A stretch of DNA of 13,591 nt from JBBRHH01 sp038222915 (GCA_038222915.1 JBBRHH010000101.1:1-13591); one strand, 5' to 3'; positions 1-6,947 are shown, numbered from the stretch's first letter. The notes: generated by a model from the letters alone, not told the origin. Numbers and translations: made by a program.

Positions 1-1
1 G

Positions 2-808
2 GTGCGGGTGGCGTTTGATAAGTATCTATTTGTCGAGCAGGTAAAGATGGTTGGCCGGGTGGGGACGCTACATGAGATGGCGCTGCATGGACCACGGGCG
101 CTGGAGTTGTTGACGCAGGTAACGGTACCGGCGTTGACAGAGCTCGCGGTAGGGGGCGCGGTGGAGTGCAGAATATTTGAGGTGCCGGTCACGGTATGGC
201 GGGATGATCCGGCCGGTTCGCCTGGGTATTTTCTGCTGGTTCCAAGTGATCAGGCGGTAAGAATCTGGACTGGGTTACTGGAGCGGTTTGGTGGTGGATT
301 GCCGGTGGCGGTGGGTACGAAGCCAGTGGCGGCGCATACGCCGCCGGCGCGGCATCCATTGCGGGCGGTCGGGTGGGCGACTTTCAATGCGACGCGGATT
401 GAGGCGGGACGGCCGATTTTTGGGATCGATTTTGATGATTCGATACTGCCTGCGGAAACGGGGCAGTTTGCGCGGGGGGTGAGTGTGACCAAGGGTTGTT
501 ATCTTGGGCAGGAGATTGTGGCGCGGATGCATGCGCGGTCGGTGGTGGCCAAGCAACTGGTGGGGATCAAGATGGACGAGGATGCGCTGCCGATGGCCGG
601 GAACCGTATTTATGACGTGGCCGAGAATGAAGTTGGGGCGATCATGAGCAGCACGGTGTCGCCGATCTTGTCGGGGGCGGCGATTTGCCTCGGATATGTG
701 AAGAAACCGCTGTTTGGGGTGGGGACGGCGCTGACCATACCGGCCGAGGGGAAAATGCGGGTTGGGCATGTGGTGGAGTTGCCGTTTTACCGGCCGGAAA
801 GCAGTTAG
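2..808 (+). CDS. ygfZ: YgfZ/GcvT-family folate-binding protein, 5' partial
   Basis: YgfZ proteins bind tetrahydrofolate and help make or repair iron-sulfur clusters in the cytoplasm; they share the fold of the glycine-cleavage T protein. The family signature KGCYLGQE is present at residues 164-171 of the visible part, preceded by the usual region RIEAGRPIFGIDFDD (132-146). The C-terminal beta-barrel follows, ending at the TAG at 806-808. The first visible residues (VAFDKYLFVEQVKM) match the middle of the family's N-terminal domain. Family members usually have about 300-350 residues and only 268 are seen here, so the true start lies left of the window and the GTG at base 2 is probably internal. 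PPK2 follows after 25 bp on the same strand, so co-transcription is possible. Identification is firm; the exact physiological role is inferred from the family. Confidence 0.9.
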   Translation: MRVAFDKYLFVEQVKMVGRVGTLHEMALHGPRALELLTQVTVPALTELAVGGAVECRIFEVPVTVWRDDPAGSPGYFLLVPSDQAVRIWTGLLERFGGGLPVAVGTKPVAAHTPPARHPLRAVGWATFNATRIEAGRPIFGIDFDDSILPAETGQFARGVSVTKGCYLGQEIVARMHARSVVAKQLVGIKMDEDALPMAGNRIYDVAENEVGAIMSSTVSPILSGAAICLGYVKKPLFGVGTALTIPAEGKMRVGHVVELPFYRPESS

Positions 809-833
809 ACTGGAATAACGTGGAGGAGCGCTC

Positions 834-1640
834 ATGTCCGATTCGCCTTACCTGGTCAAGCCGCATTCGAAGGTCAATCTCAAGAAATATCCCACGAACG
901 ACACGGGTGATTTCAAGGACAAGGAAGATGCGGAGCCGGCGACCGACAGGCACCTGAAGAGGCTGAGTGTGTTGCAGGAGGTGCTGTATGCGCAGGCCAA
1001 GTATTCGGTGCTGATTGTGTTTCAGGCGCTGGATGCGGGTGGGAAGGACGGGGCGATCGAGCATGTGTTCAGCAGCGTCAATCCGCAAGGGTGTCAGGTG
1101 ACCAGTTTCAAGGTCCCGTCGACCGAAGAGAAATCACACGACTACCTGTGGCGATATCACATGCACGTTCCGGCGCGGGGGATGATCGGGATATTCAATC
1201 GGTCGCACTATGAGAGTCTGCTGGTCGAGCGGGTGCGGAAGTTTGCGCCGGAGAAAGTCTGGTCGAAGCGATTCGACCAGATCAACGCGTTTGAGGAGAT
1301 GCTGGCGGCCGAGGATGTGATCATCCTGAAGTTCTTCCTGCACATTTCCAAAGAGGAGCAGAAGGAGCGGATGGAGTCGCGGCTGCTGGATGCGACGAAG
1401 AACTGGAAGTTCAATCCCGGCGACCTGGAGGACCGGAAATTCTGGGATGACTATCAGGAGGCGTACGAGGACGTGCTGAGCAAGTGCTCGACGAAGCATG
1501 GGCCGTGGTATGTCGTTCCATCCGATCGGAAGTGGTTTCGCAACTGGGTGATTTCGGACGCGATCGTAAGGAAGCTGGAGGGGCTGGATATGAAGTTCCC
1601 GCCGCCGGTGCCGGGCATTGAGAAGATCAAGGTGAAGTGA
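834..1640 (+). CDS. ppk2: Polyphosphate kinase 2 family protein (class III-like nucleotide phosphotransferase)
   Basis: PPK2 enzymes transfer phosphate between polyphosphate and nucleotides; class III members phosphorylate AMP and ADP using polyphosphate. The P-loop DAGGKDG is at residues 67-73 and the second signature FNRSHYE at 121-127. Other family blocks are DYLWRYH (103-109), ILKFFLHISKEEQ (164-176), WKFNPGDLEDR (191-201) and the C-terminal PWYVVPSDRKWFRNW (224-238). The length of 268 residues matches single-domain PPK2 proteins, and the N-terminal VNLKKYPTNDT region resembles class III enzymes such as that of Meiothermus. A strong ribosome-binding site, GGAGGAG, lies at 822-828, 5 bases before the ATG. 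The gene ends exactly where the opposing HTH gene ends. Family is certain; nucleotide preference is inferred. Confidence 0.95.
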   Translation: MSDSPYLVKPHSKVNLKKYPTNDTGDFKDKEDAEPATDRHLKRLSVLQEVLYAQAKYSVLIVFQALDAGGKDGAIEHVFSSVNPQGCQVTSFKVPSTEEKSHDYLWRYHMHVPARGMIGIFNRSHYESLLVERVRKFAPEKVWSKRFDQINAFEEMLAAEDVIILKFFLHISKEEQKERMESRLLDATKNWKFNPGDLEDRKFWDDYQEAYEDVLSKCSTKHGPWYVVPSDRKWFRNWVISDAIVRKLEGLDMKFPPPVPGIEKIKVK

Positions 1641-2018
1641 TCAGGCAGCGAGGGCGAGCGCGCTGGCGGGTGCGCGGCGGGTGAGGGATGCAACGCGGCG
1701 GCCACGACGCCAGTCGAAGTCGAGGGCGGGCGTGGCGGCTTCTTCGACTGGGAGCGGAATATTTGCGGCAGCGATGAGCAGATTGGTGAAGTCGGAGGTG
1801 TCCACCGTTGCTTCGTCGGTTGCGGACTGCTTGTAGGTTGGCGGCGGCGGGGCGGAGTCGCGGACACCCTGGGTTGTGTTTCCAGAAGAGATGTCGAGGA
1901 GCGAAAAGCCGAGCTCGGTTTTGCATGGCACGGAGCCGGTTTGCATCATCTCGAGCACGCGCTCAATTGACACTCCCCAGAACTCGGCCGCGACGGAAGG
2001 GGCTACCCAGCAAGACAT
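1641..2018 (-). CDS. Small HTH (excisionase/MerR-like) protein with low-complexity tail
   Basis: A predicted 125-residue protein. Residues about 5-45 (from APSVAAEFWGVS through LGFSLLDIS) follow the pattern of single-helix-turn-helix excisionase-type DNA-binding domains: a helix, GVS turn, recognition helix, then a short wing. After it comes a Pro/Ser/Thr-rich linker containing APPPP, and an Arg-rich stretch (RRGRR, then TRR) before an alanine-rich end. I chose the ATG at 2016-2018 because GAGGAG lies 8 bases upstream (minus strand, 2027-2032); a longer in-frame start at 2066 lacks such a site and adds residues outside the domain. The stop at 1641-1643 abuts the PPK2 stop. DNA binding is inferred from the fold pattern; the target is unknown. 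It could equally be a regulator unrelated to mobile DNA. Confidence 0.6.
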   Translation of the reverse strand: MSCWVAPSVAAEFWGVSIERVLEMMQTGSVPCKTELGFSLLDISSGNTTQGVRDSAPPPPTYKQSATDEATVDTSDFTNLLIAAANIPLPVEEAATPALDFDWRRGRRVASLTRRAPASALALAA

Positions 2019-2026
2019 CTCGATGA

Positions 2027-2032
2027 CTCCTC
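2027..2032 (-). promoter_or_regulatory. Ribosome-binding site fixing the HTH gene start
   Basis: GAGGAG on the minus strand, 8 bases upstream of the ATG at 2016-2018. It supports this start over the upstream in-frame ATG at 2066. Confidence 0.6.
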
Positions 2033-2168
2033 GGATTAAGACTAAACCCGTCATCGGCCCTGGCAATGGGGCACTTGAACGATTGCCGTAGGTGCTTTTG
2101 GATGCCTTAGTTATGGGCGCGGCCGTCGCAAACTGCCAAGTTTCTTAACTAGACTGTTCGTGCGGTTA

Positions 2169-2666
2169 TTATTTGTAGTTCTGGAATTGAAGGGGAATTC
2201 CGATGGGGTTGGCGCGGAGATGTTGTTGGATGGCCTGAAGATCGTCGAGCTTTGGGCCGGTCACGCGCAACTGTTCGCCCTGGATGGAGGCGTTGACCTT
2301 CAGCTTCAATTCCTTAATCGCCTTCTGGATTGTCTTGGCCGTGTCCTTGTCGATTCCGCTTTTGAGCTTGATCTTCTGACGGACGGTTTTGTGAGTCGCT
2401 TCTTCGAATTTCTGGGGATCGAGGGATTTGGCGTCGACGCCGCGCTTGATCATTTTTTCGACGAGGACTTTCCGGACGGCGTCGAGTTGGGGCTCGGCGT
2501 CGGCCATCAGGGTGAGCTCTTTGTCCTTGCGATTGAACTCGAGTGAAGCGGCGGTTCCTTTGAAGTCGTAGCGGGTTTGGATTTCCTTCACGGCCTGGTT
2601 GACCGCGTTGTCCATCTCCTGAAGGTTGATCTCGGACACGATATCGAATGAATGATCGGCTGCCAT
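2169..2666 (-). CDS. yajQ: YajQ family cyclic-di-GMP/nucleotide-binding protein
   Basis: YajQ (UPF0234/DUF520) proteins are small cytoplasmic proteins with two ferredoxin-like domains; some members bind cyclic di-GMP and act as effectors. Diagnostic blocks are SFDIVSEINLQEMDNAVNQA near the N-terminus, RYDFKGTAASLEFN, IKRGVD, then KLKSGIDKDTAKTI, LKVNASIQGEQLRVTG and the terminal LQFQNYK. The predicted length of 165 residues matches the family. The frame is open upstream to 2762, but those residues match nothing in the family, so I start at the ATG of MAADHSFDIVSE (2664-2666). No clear Shine-Dalgarno precedes it; a 6-bp inverted repeat does. The gene is divergent from the P-loop/deoxyribosyltransferase fusion and lies upstream of the HTH gene on the same strand. 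Confidence 0.93.
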   Translation of the reverse strand: MAADHSFDIVSEINLQEMDNAVNQAVKEIQTRYDFKGTAASLEFNRKDKELTLMADAEPQLDAVRKVLVEKMIKRGVDAKSLDPQKFEEATHKTVRQKIKLKSGIDKDTAKTIQKAIKELKLKVNASIQGEQLRVTGPKLDDLQAIQQHLRANPIGIPLQFQNYK

Positions 2667-2685
2667 GTCCGATATCGTCTCGGAC
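2667..2685. repeat. Short inverted repeat at the yajQ start
   Basis: GTCCGA and TCGGAC flank a 7-base loop, directly against the yajQ start codon and inside the divergent intergenic region. It could be an operator half-site pair or a hairpin in the leader; nothing else supports a function. Confidence 0.35.
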
Positions 2686-2709
2686 GTGAGCTGAGCGTCA
2701 AGTGCGGGG

Positions 2710-2739
2710 TTGGGTTTTCGCGGCGAGTGTTCGTAACAT
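2710..2739 (+). promoter_or_regulatory. Candidate sigma-70-type promoter of the fusion gene
   Basis: TTGGGT (2710-2715) and TAACAT (2734-2739) are separated by 18 bases. The -10 match keeps the two most conserved positions. Transcription would begin at about base 2746, the A of the next gene's ATG, which has no Shine-Dalgarno. This suggests a leaderless or near-leaderless mRNA. The prediction rests on sequence match alone. Confidence 0.3.
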
Positions 2740-2745
2740 GTTCCC

Positions 2746-3831
2746 ATGCGGGTCATCGCCACAGGCCAGGTTGGAGTTGATAAGGGGCCGTTCTTGGAGA
2801 GCGTGCGGGCGCTTGCGCAAGCGCGGGGGCAGTCGCTGGAGGTGTTTCATGTGGGGCAGATGATGTATGAGGAAGCGCCGGATGTTCCGCCGGGGCGGAT
2901 TTTGAATCTTCCTATTACCCGATTGAATAGTTTGCGGCGAGCGGTGTTTAAGGAAATCCTGCGCCGGGCGGAGCAGCATCAGAATGTGATCATTAACACG
3001 CATGCGACGTTTCGCTGGCGGCATGGATTGTTCGCGGCGTTTGATTTCGATCAGTTGAAAGCCTTTGGGGCGGATCTTTACATCAGCGTACTGGACAATA
3101 TTGAAGAGGTGCACGATCGGCTGAACCGCGAACATGATTCTTCGCACACACTGAAGGACCTAATGGTTTGGCGCGAGGAGGAACTGCTGGCGACCGAGAT
3201 CGTGGCGAACATTGCGAAGGGGTATGGGCACTTTTACATGATCAGCCGGGGGCGGACGTCGAGTACCGTCGAGACGATGTATCGGCTGCTGTTTGAGCCG
3301 CATCGGCGGAAGGTGTATCTGTCGTTTCCGATTACGCATGTGATGGATTTGCCGGAGACACTGGCGGATATTGCGCGGTTCAAGGCGGCGATGAGCGAGC
3401 ATTTTACGTGCTTTGATCCGGCCGACGTCGACGAGTATCTGCTGCACGTGCGGGCGGTGGAGGCACTGCAGGAGGGGAAGGCGACGGTGAACGTTCCCTG
3501 TTCGAGTGGTTCGATGACGCTGAAGACGGCGGACGTGGCGCAGATCAGCGGCGACATTCTCGGGCAGATTTATGCGCGGGATTTCAAGATGATCGATCAG
3601 TCGAACATGATCGTGAGCCTGATTCCGGAACTGCCGGATGGGAAGCCGGCGATTTCCAGTGGCGTGGAGAGGGAACTACAGCATGCGTTTGAGACGGGGC
3701 GGGAGGTGTATGTGGTGTGGCAATCTGCAAGGCCGCCTTCGCCGTTTGTGACCGGAACGGCTACGAAGGTATTTTTGAGCGTTGCGGAGGCGCTGGGTTA
3801 TTTCCGCGAGAAGGAATATATCCGCGGTTAG
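2746..3831 (+). CDS. P-loop (adenylate-kinase-like) / nucleoside-deoxyribosyltransferase-like fusion protein
   Basis: A 361-residue cytoplasmic protein with two recognisable halves. The N-terminal half starts with strand-loop MRVIATGQVGVDKGPFL; GQVGVDKG (7-14) sits where archaeal-type adenylate kinases have GVPGVGKT, but with Asp12 in place of Gly and Gly14 in place of Ser/Thr. NVIINTHATF (80-89), LYISVLDN (111-118) and a charged helix with WREEELLATEIV (142-153) also resemble such kinases. The C-terminal half begins with KVYLSFPI (189-196), like the first strand of nucleoside 2-deoxyribosyltransferases. It later has DQSNMIVSLIPE (284-295) and SSGVERELQHAFETGREVYV (304-323), where Glu310 aligns with their catalytic Glu. 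A role in nucleotide salvage or signalling is inference. The ATG at 2746 lacks a Shine-Dalgarno. The stop overlaps the opposing histidine kinase stop by 4 bp. Confidence 0.7.
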   Translation: MRVIATGQVGVDKGPFLESVRALAQARGQSLEVFHVGQMMYEEAPDVPPGRILNLPITRLNSLRRAVFKEILRRAEQHQNVIINTHATFRWRHGLFAAFDFDQLKAFGADLYISVLDNIEEVHDRLNREHDSSHTLKDLMVWREEELLATEIVANIAKGYGHFYMISRGRTSSTVETMYRLLFEPHRRKVYLSFPITHVMDLPETLADIARFKAAMSEHFTCFDPADVDEYLLHVRAVEALQEGKATVNVPCSSGSMTLKTADVAQISGDILGQIYARDFKMIDQSNMIVSLIPELPDGKPAISSGVERELQHAFETGREVYVVWQSARPPSPFVTGTATKVFLSVAEALGYFREKEYIRG

Positions 3832-5939
3832 CCGACGGGTTGGAGCGACTGATCTTTGCTGGCCGCGTTCGCAAAACCGGCGACTGCCGCCAAGAGGGCG
3901 GCTGGTTCGACCGGCTTAGAGAGATGCGATTGAAATCCAGCGGCCGCCATCCGCTGGCGATCTTCGGGGCGGGTGTAGGCGGTGAGCGCGATGACTGGCG
4001 TTGTTCCGCCATGTTCGGGCGGCAAAGCACGCAGGCGGCGGAGGAGGGAATAGCCGTCCTCACCTGGCATGGCGATGTCGCTAATCACGAGATCGGGATG
4101 GTGTTGGAGCAGTTCCAGTGCCTGCGTCGGCGACTCGGCGCTGAAGACGGTTGCGCCCGAGCGGATGAGGATGTGGCCAAGGACTTCGCGGGCGTCGGGA
4201 TCGTCATCGACGATCACAACGCGCACACTCAGTGGACTGGACGCCGTTTGCAACACGGTGGTCTGTAACACTGGCGCTGGCAGCTCCTGGTCGGGGGCAA
4301 CGGCGCGCACGTGGGAGAGTGGCAATGTAACGCTGAATGTGGAGCCTTGGCCGGCGCCGGGGCTGTCGGCATGCACGGTACCGCCGTGCAACTCGACGAT
4401 GTAGCGGACTATGGTGAGGCCGATGCCAAGGCCGCCGTGCGAACGCGTGCTAGTGCTGTCGGCCTGCCGAAACCGGTCGAAGACAAACGGAAGAAACTTG
4501 GCATCAATGCCAGCGCCGCTGTCGGAGACGGTAAGCTGCACGGTGTCGTTGATGCGCACCAGGCGGACGGTGATCCGGCCGTTCGCGGGCGTGAACTTGG
4601 CGGCGTTGGAGAAGAGGTTCCAGAAGACTTGCTGGAGACGATCCGGATCGGCCATTACAACCAGATCGGCGGCGTCGAGCACGCAGTCGACCTGGATTCC
4701 CTTGCCCTCGACGAGCGGCCTGACTGCGTCGGCGGCCGCCTGCACAACTGGGCCCAGCTCAGTGGGACGGACTGAAAGCCGCAATTTGCCGGTGGTGATG
4801 CGCGACACATCCAAGAGATCTTCGATCAACTTGGTCTGGCTACGGGCGTTGCGCTCGATCACTTCAAGGCCGTGCGCGACCTCTTCCGGGGGATTTTCCA
4901 TGCGGAGCAACTGGGTCCAGCCCAGCATGGCATTCAGAGGCGTGCGCAGCTCGTGAGACAGGGTGGCGAGGAACTCGTCCTTGATGCGATTTGCCTCGCG
5001 CTCTTCGCTGTAGATACAGTTTTCGATGGCGATGGAGGCCATCTGTGCCAACTGGACGAGGATTGCTTCGTCATCGTTGTTGAAATCGCCATCGAACCGT
5101 TCGGACAGCTCGATAAGGCCGAGATTGCGGCCATCGCGGCCGGTGAGTGGCGCTGCAAGCCATCCGAGCGTATTAGGGTGGCGAGGGTCGCGCATTGCAG
5201 GCTCAATCCACCCGGGCTGTCTTTGGAGTTCATCCTGCGGCATGCGCATGGGCCGGTTGGACTCGCGTATCTTCTGGTGCAACTCCGTGGACAACAGCGA
5301 TCCACAGCACTCAGAGGCCTCGGGATATTTCTCCGAAAAGGAGGCGGTCCTCAGGGGCTTCTTGTGGCCGGGATCGAGCGTGGCAACGAGGCTTGCCTGA
5401 TGCGCCCCAATGACCTCGCGCGACTTGGCAACCACAACCTGCAGCATCTGTTCGATGGAGAGGGCGGAGTTGATCGCGAGCGATGCACTGGTGAGCTTGT
5501 GCAGTTGCGCTGCGCGGTCGCGCAGCCATTGGGCCTGCCGCGTCAACTGCTCGGTTTTCTTGAACAGTTCCACAAAGACTGAGACCTTGGTGCGCAGCAC
5601 TTCAGGGACGACCGGCGTGAGGATGAAGTCGACCGCGCCGAGCGAATAGCCGCGTGCGGCGTTCATCTCATCGCCAAACGACGTGATGAAGATGATGGGC
5701 GTGTGCTGCGAACTTTTGCGCTGGCGGATCATGGTGGCGGTTTCGAAGCCATCCATCCCAGGCATGTTGATGTCCAGCAGAATGACCGCGAATTCCTGGT
5801 CGAGAACATGCCGCAATGTTTCGCGGCCGGAATAGGCCCGCACAATGTTCTGCCCGAGATCTTCGAGGACTGGCTCCAGCGCCAGCAGTTTGTCGGAGCG
5901 GTCGTCAACGATCAGGATGCTGACTTTGTTGTCACTCAT
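3828..5939 (-). CDS. Hybrid sensor histidine kinase, REC-GAF-HisKA-HATPase-REC
   Basis: A predicted soluble 703-residue two-component kinase with no membrane segment. REC1 covers about 6-125, with acidic pair D12-D13 and phospho-acceptor D56 (LLDINMPGMDG). A coiled linker of about 125-150 leads to a GAF-like domain at about 155-310. HisKA has the H-box DEFLATLSHELRTPLN with His329. HATPase_c has the N-box NLFSNAAKFTP (441-451), G1 DSGAGID (473-479) and G2 GGLGIGL (502-508). REC2, about 572-690, has phospho-acceptor D621 (ISDIAMPGEDG) and Lys675 (SKP). REC1 lacks the usual Lys: position 108 is Thr (DFILTPV). I start at the ATG 5937-5939 (MSDNKVSILIVDD) because the 51 residues upstream match no domain and overlap the neighbouring gene; no good Shine-Dalgarno is seen. 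The signal is unknown. The remnant hybrid kinase lies 62 bp upstream on the same strand. Confidence 0.93.
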   Translation of the reverse strand: MSDNKVSILIVDDRSDKLLALEPVLEDLGQNIVRAYSGRETLRHVLDQEFAVILLDINMPGMDGFETATMIRQRKSSQHTPIIFITSFGDEMNAARGYSLGAVDFILTPVVPEVLRTKVSVFVELFKKTEQLTRQAQWLRDRAAQLHKLTSASLAINSALSIEQMLQVVVAKSREVIGAHQASLVATLDPGHKKPLRTASFSEKYPEASECCGSLLSTELHQKIRESNRPMRMPQDELQRQPGWIEPAMRDPRHPNTLGWLAAPLTGRDGRNLGLIELSERFDGDFNNDDEAILVQLAQMASIAIENCIYSEEREANRIKDEFLATLSHELRTPLNAMLGWTQLLRMENPPEEVAHGLEVIERNARSQTKLIEDLLDVSRITTGKLRLSVRPTELGPVVQAAADAVRPLVEGKGIQVDCVLDAADLVVMADPDRLQQVFWNLFSNAAKFTPANGRITVRLVRINDTVQLTVSDSGAGIDAKFLPFVFDRFRQADSTSTRSHGGLGIGLTIVRYIVELHGGTVHADSPGAGQGSTFSVTLPLSHVRAVAPDQELPAPVLQTTVLQTASSPLSVRVVIVDDDPDAREVLGHILIRSGATVFSAESPTQALELLQHHPDLVISDIAMPGEDGYSLLRRLRALPPEHGGTTPVIALTAYTRPEDRQRMAAAGFQSHLSKPVEPAALLAAVAGFANAASKDQSLQPVG

Positions 5940-6001
5940 GAACCATCGCGGTGAAAAAACATACGAGCGAGCACGTAGATTCGATCGGTTGAGGCAGTTT
6001 G

Positions 6002-6611
6002 TCAACGGTGGAGCCACACGCGAAGAAGCGCCAACAGTTGTTCGCTGTCCACAGGTTTGGAAATATAATCGGGAGCGCCTGCGTCGATGCACTTATCGCG
6101 AACGCCTTTCATGGTTTTCGCGGTGAGGGCGATGACGGGGAGCGCGCGGAACTTGGCGATTTTGCGAATCGCCCGCATCGTATCGTAGCCGTCCATGTCA
6201 GGCATCATGATATCCATAAGCACGACGTCAATGTCCGAGGTCTGCTGAAGAATCTCAATTGCGCCGCGGCCGGTCTCGGACGACAAGATCTTCATCTTGT
6301 GCGGTTCCATCAGGCTGGTCATCGCGAAGATGTTGCGGATGTCGTCGTCGATAATTAATACCTTCTTATCGGCCAATAACGCGCCGGGGTGATGCAACTG
6401 CTCAATTACTTCGCGCCGCGCGAGGGTCAAATTTTCGGCCCGGCGATGCAGGAACAGTGAGACGTCGTCCAATAGCCTTTCGGGCGAACGCACGTCCTTG
6501 AGGACCATGGTCTGAGCCAGGCGATTGAGGTGCACTTCATCCTTTTTTTGTTAGTTCCTTGGGCGAATAAACAATCAATGGAACTTCGTGCAATCCTGGG
6601 GATTCGGAGAA
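6002..6611 (-). pseudogene. 3' remnant of a large hybrid histidine kinase, frameshifted (REC fragment + intact REC)
   Basis: Read on the minus strand, one frame gives LHEVPLIVYSPKELTKK and then stops (TGA 6537-6539). The next frame continues the same receiver domain with DEVHLNRLAQTMVLKDVRSP, then ERLLDDVSLFLHR. This sequence closely resembles the penultimate receiver domain of large multi-REC hybrid kinases. The break is at an A7 tract (T7 on the plus strand, 6543-6549); removing one A restores a continuous reading. Downstream is a complete receiver domain: KKVLIIDDD, phospho-acceptor in VLMDIMMPDMDG, Thr in ALTAKT and Lys in ISKPVD. No kinase core is found upstream, so the 5' part is gone. 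The terminal REC could still be made as a 177-residue protein from the GTG at 6533-6535, which has AAGGA 4 bases upstream. A sequencing error at the homopolymer would explain the shift but not the missing 5' part. Confidence 0.75.
6543..6549 (-). other. Frameshift site at a homopolymer (A7 on the coding strand)
   Basis: Codons CTA ACA AAA AAA GGA TGA end the upstream frame. With six As the reading would be ELTKKDEVHLNR, joining both halves of the receiver domain. It could be an indel mutation, a base-calling error or, less likely, programmed frameshifting. Confidence 0.65.
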
Positions 6612-6699
6612 GCGTGATTTACGATCAACATCAGAAATGTATTCCGGGCGCTCCAAATGGCGACGCCAAAAATGGAAATAATTCAGGATCAGCACGCTT

Positions 6700-6717
6700 G
6701 AACAAAACGAACAAAAC
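6700..6717. repeat. Two tandem 9-bp direct repeats
   Basis: GAACAAAAC occurs twice head to tail, flanked on both sides by GCTTG (6696-6700 and 6719-6723). It lies in an AT-richer gap between the kinase remnant and the propeller gene. Function is unknown; polymerase slippage is the simple explanation. Confidence 0.4.
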
Positions 6718-6755
6718 TGCTTGACCGATGCGTCACGCACCCTCAGAATCCGCGC

Positions 6756-6929
6756 GTGCAGCTACCCGGTAAAACATTTCTGCTGGCCGATTTGATGGAT
6801 CTCAAGGAGCGGCCGCTGGTGGCGACAATCAACTTTCAATCTCCATCCGATCCTGGAGACCAACTTCTGGTGGCGCTGGCCGATCGATGTTTTGCCGCTT
6901 CGTACTTTCGATATCATGGTCTGGCGTGA
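6756..6929 (+). CDS. Possible small ORF or gene fragment, unrecognised
   Basis: A 57-codon frame from a GTG with codon use similar to real genes nearby. It begins MQLPGKTFLLADLMDLKE and ends with ALADRCFAASYFRYHGLA before TGA at 6927-6929. The frame is open further upstream, so this may be the tail of a decayed gene. No Shine-Dalgarno is convincing and I recognise no family. It is the only coding-like stretch in the gap 6612-6956, which otherwise holds only the short tandem repeat. Confidence 0.25.
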   Translation: MQLPGKTFLLADLMDLKERPLVATINFQSPSDPGDQLLVALADRCFAASYFRYHGLA

Positions 6930-6947
6930 TTCGAGGGTTACTTCAAT

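Noticed and set aside
275..835. Long minus-strand open frame antisense to ygfZ, with similar long antisense frames across the window (for example 7008-8804).
   Set aside because: The translations are Arg/Pro/His-rich shadows of high-GC genes with no recognisable domain; the plus-strand genes have clear families.
2067..2168. Intrinsic terminator of yajQ.
   Set aside because: I found no GC-rich stem followed by a T-run downstream of the yajQ stop.
2667..2762. Longer yajQ beginning at 2762.
   Set aside because: The extra residues match no family member, and the region holds the promoter and start of the divergent gene.
2746..3831. Known anti-phage system built on the deoxyribosyltransferase-like domain.
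   Set aside because: No partner gene typical of such systems (cyclase, TIR protein, membrane effector or nuclease) is adjacent, so immunity cannot be claimed.
5940..6092. Histidine kinase starting further upstream at 6092.
   Set aside because: The extra 51 residues are basic and domain-free and overlap the kinase remnant; receiver domains normally begin a few residues before the VSILIVDD strand, as with the 5939 start.
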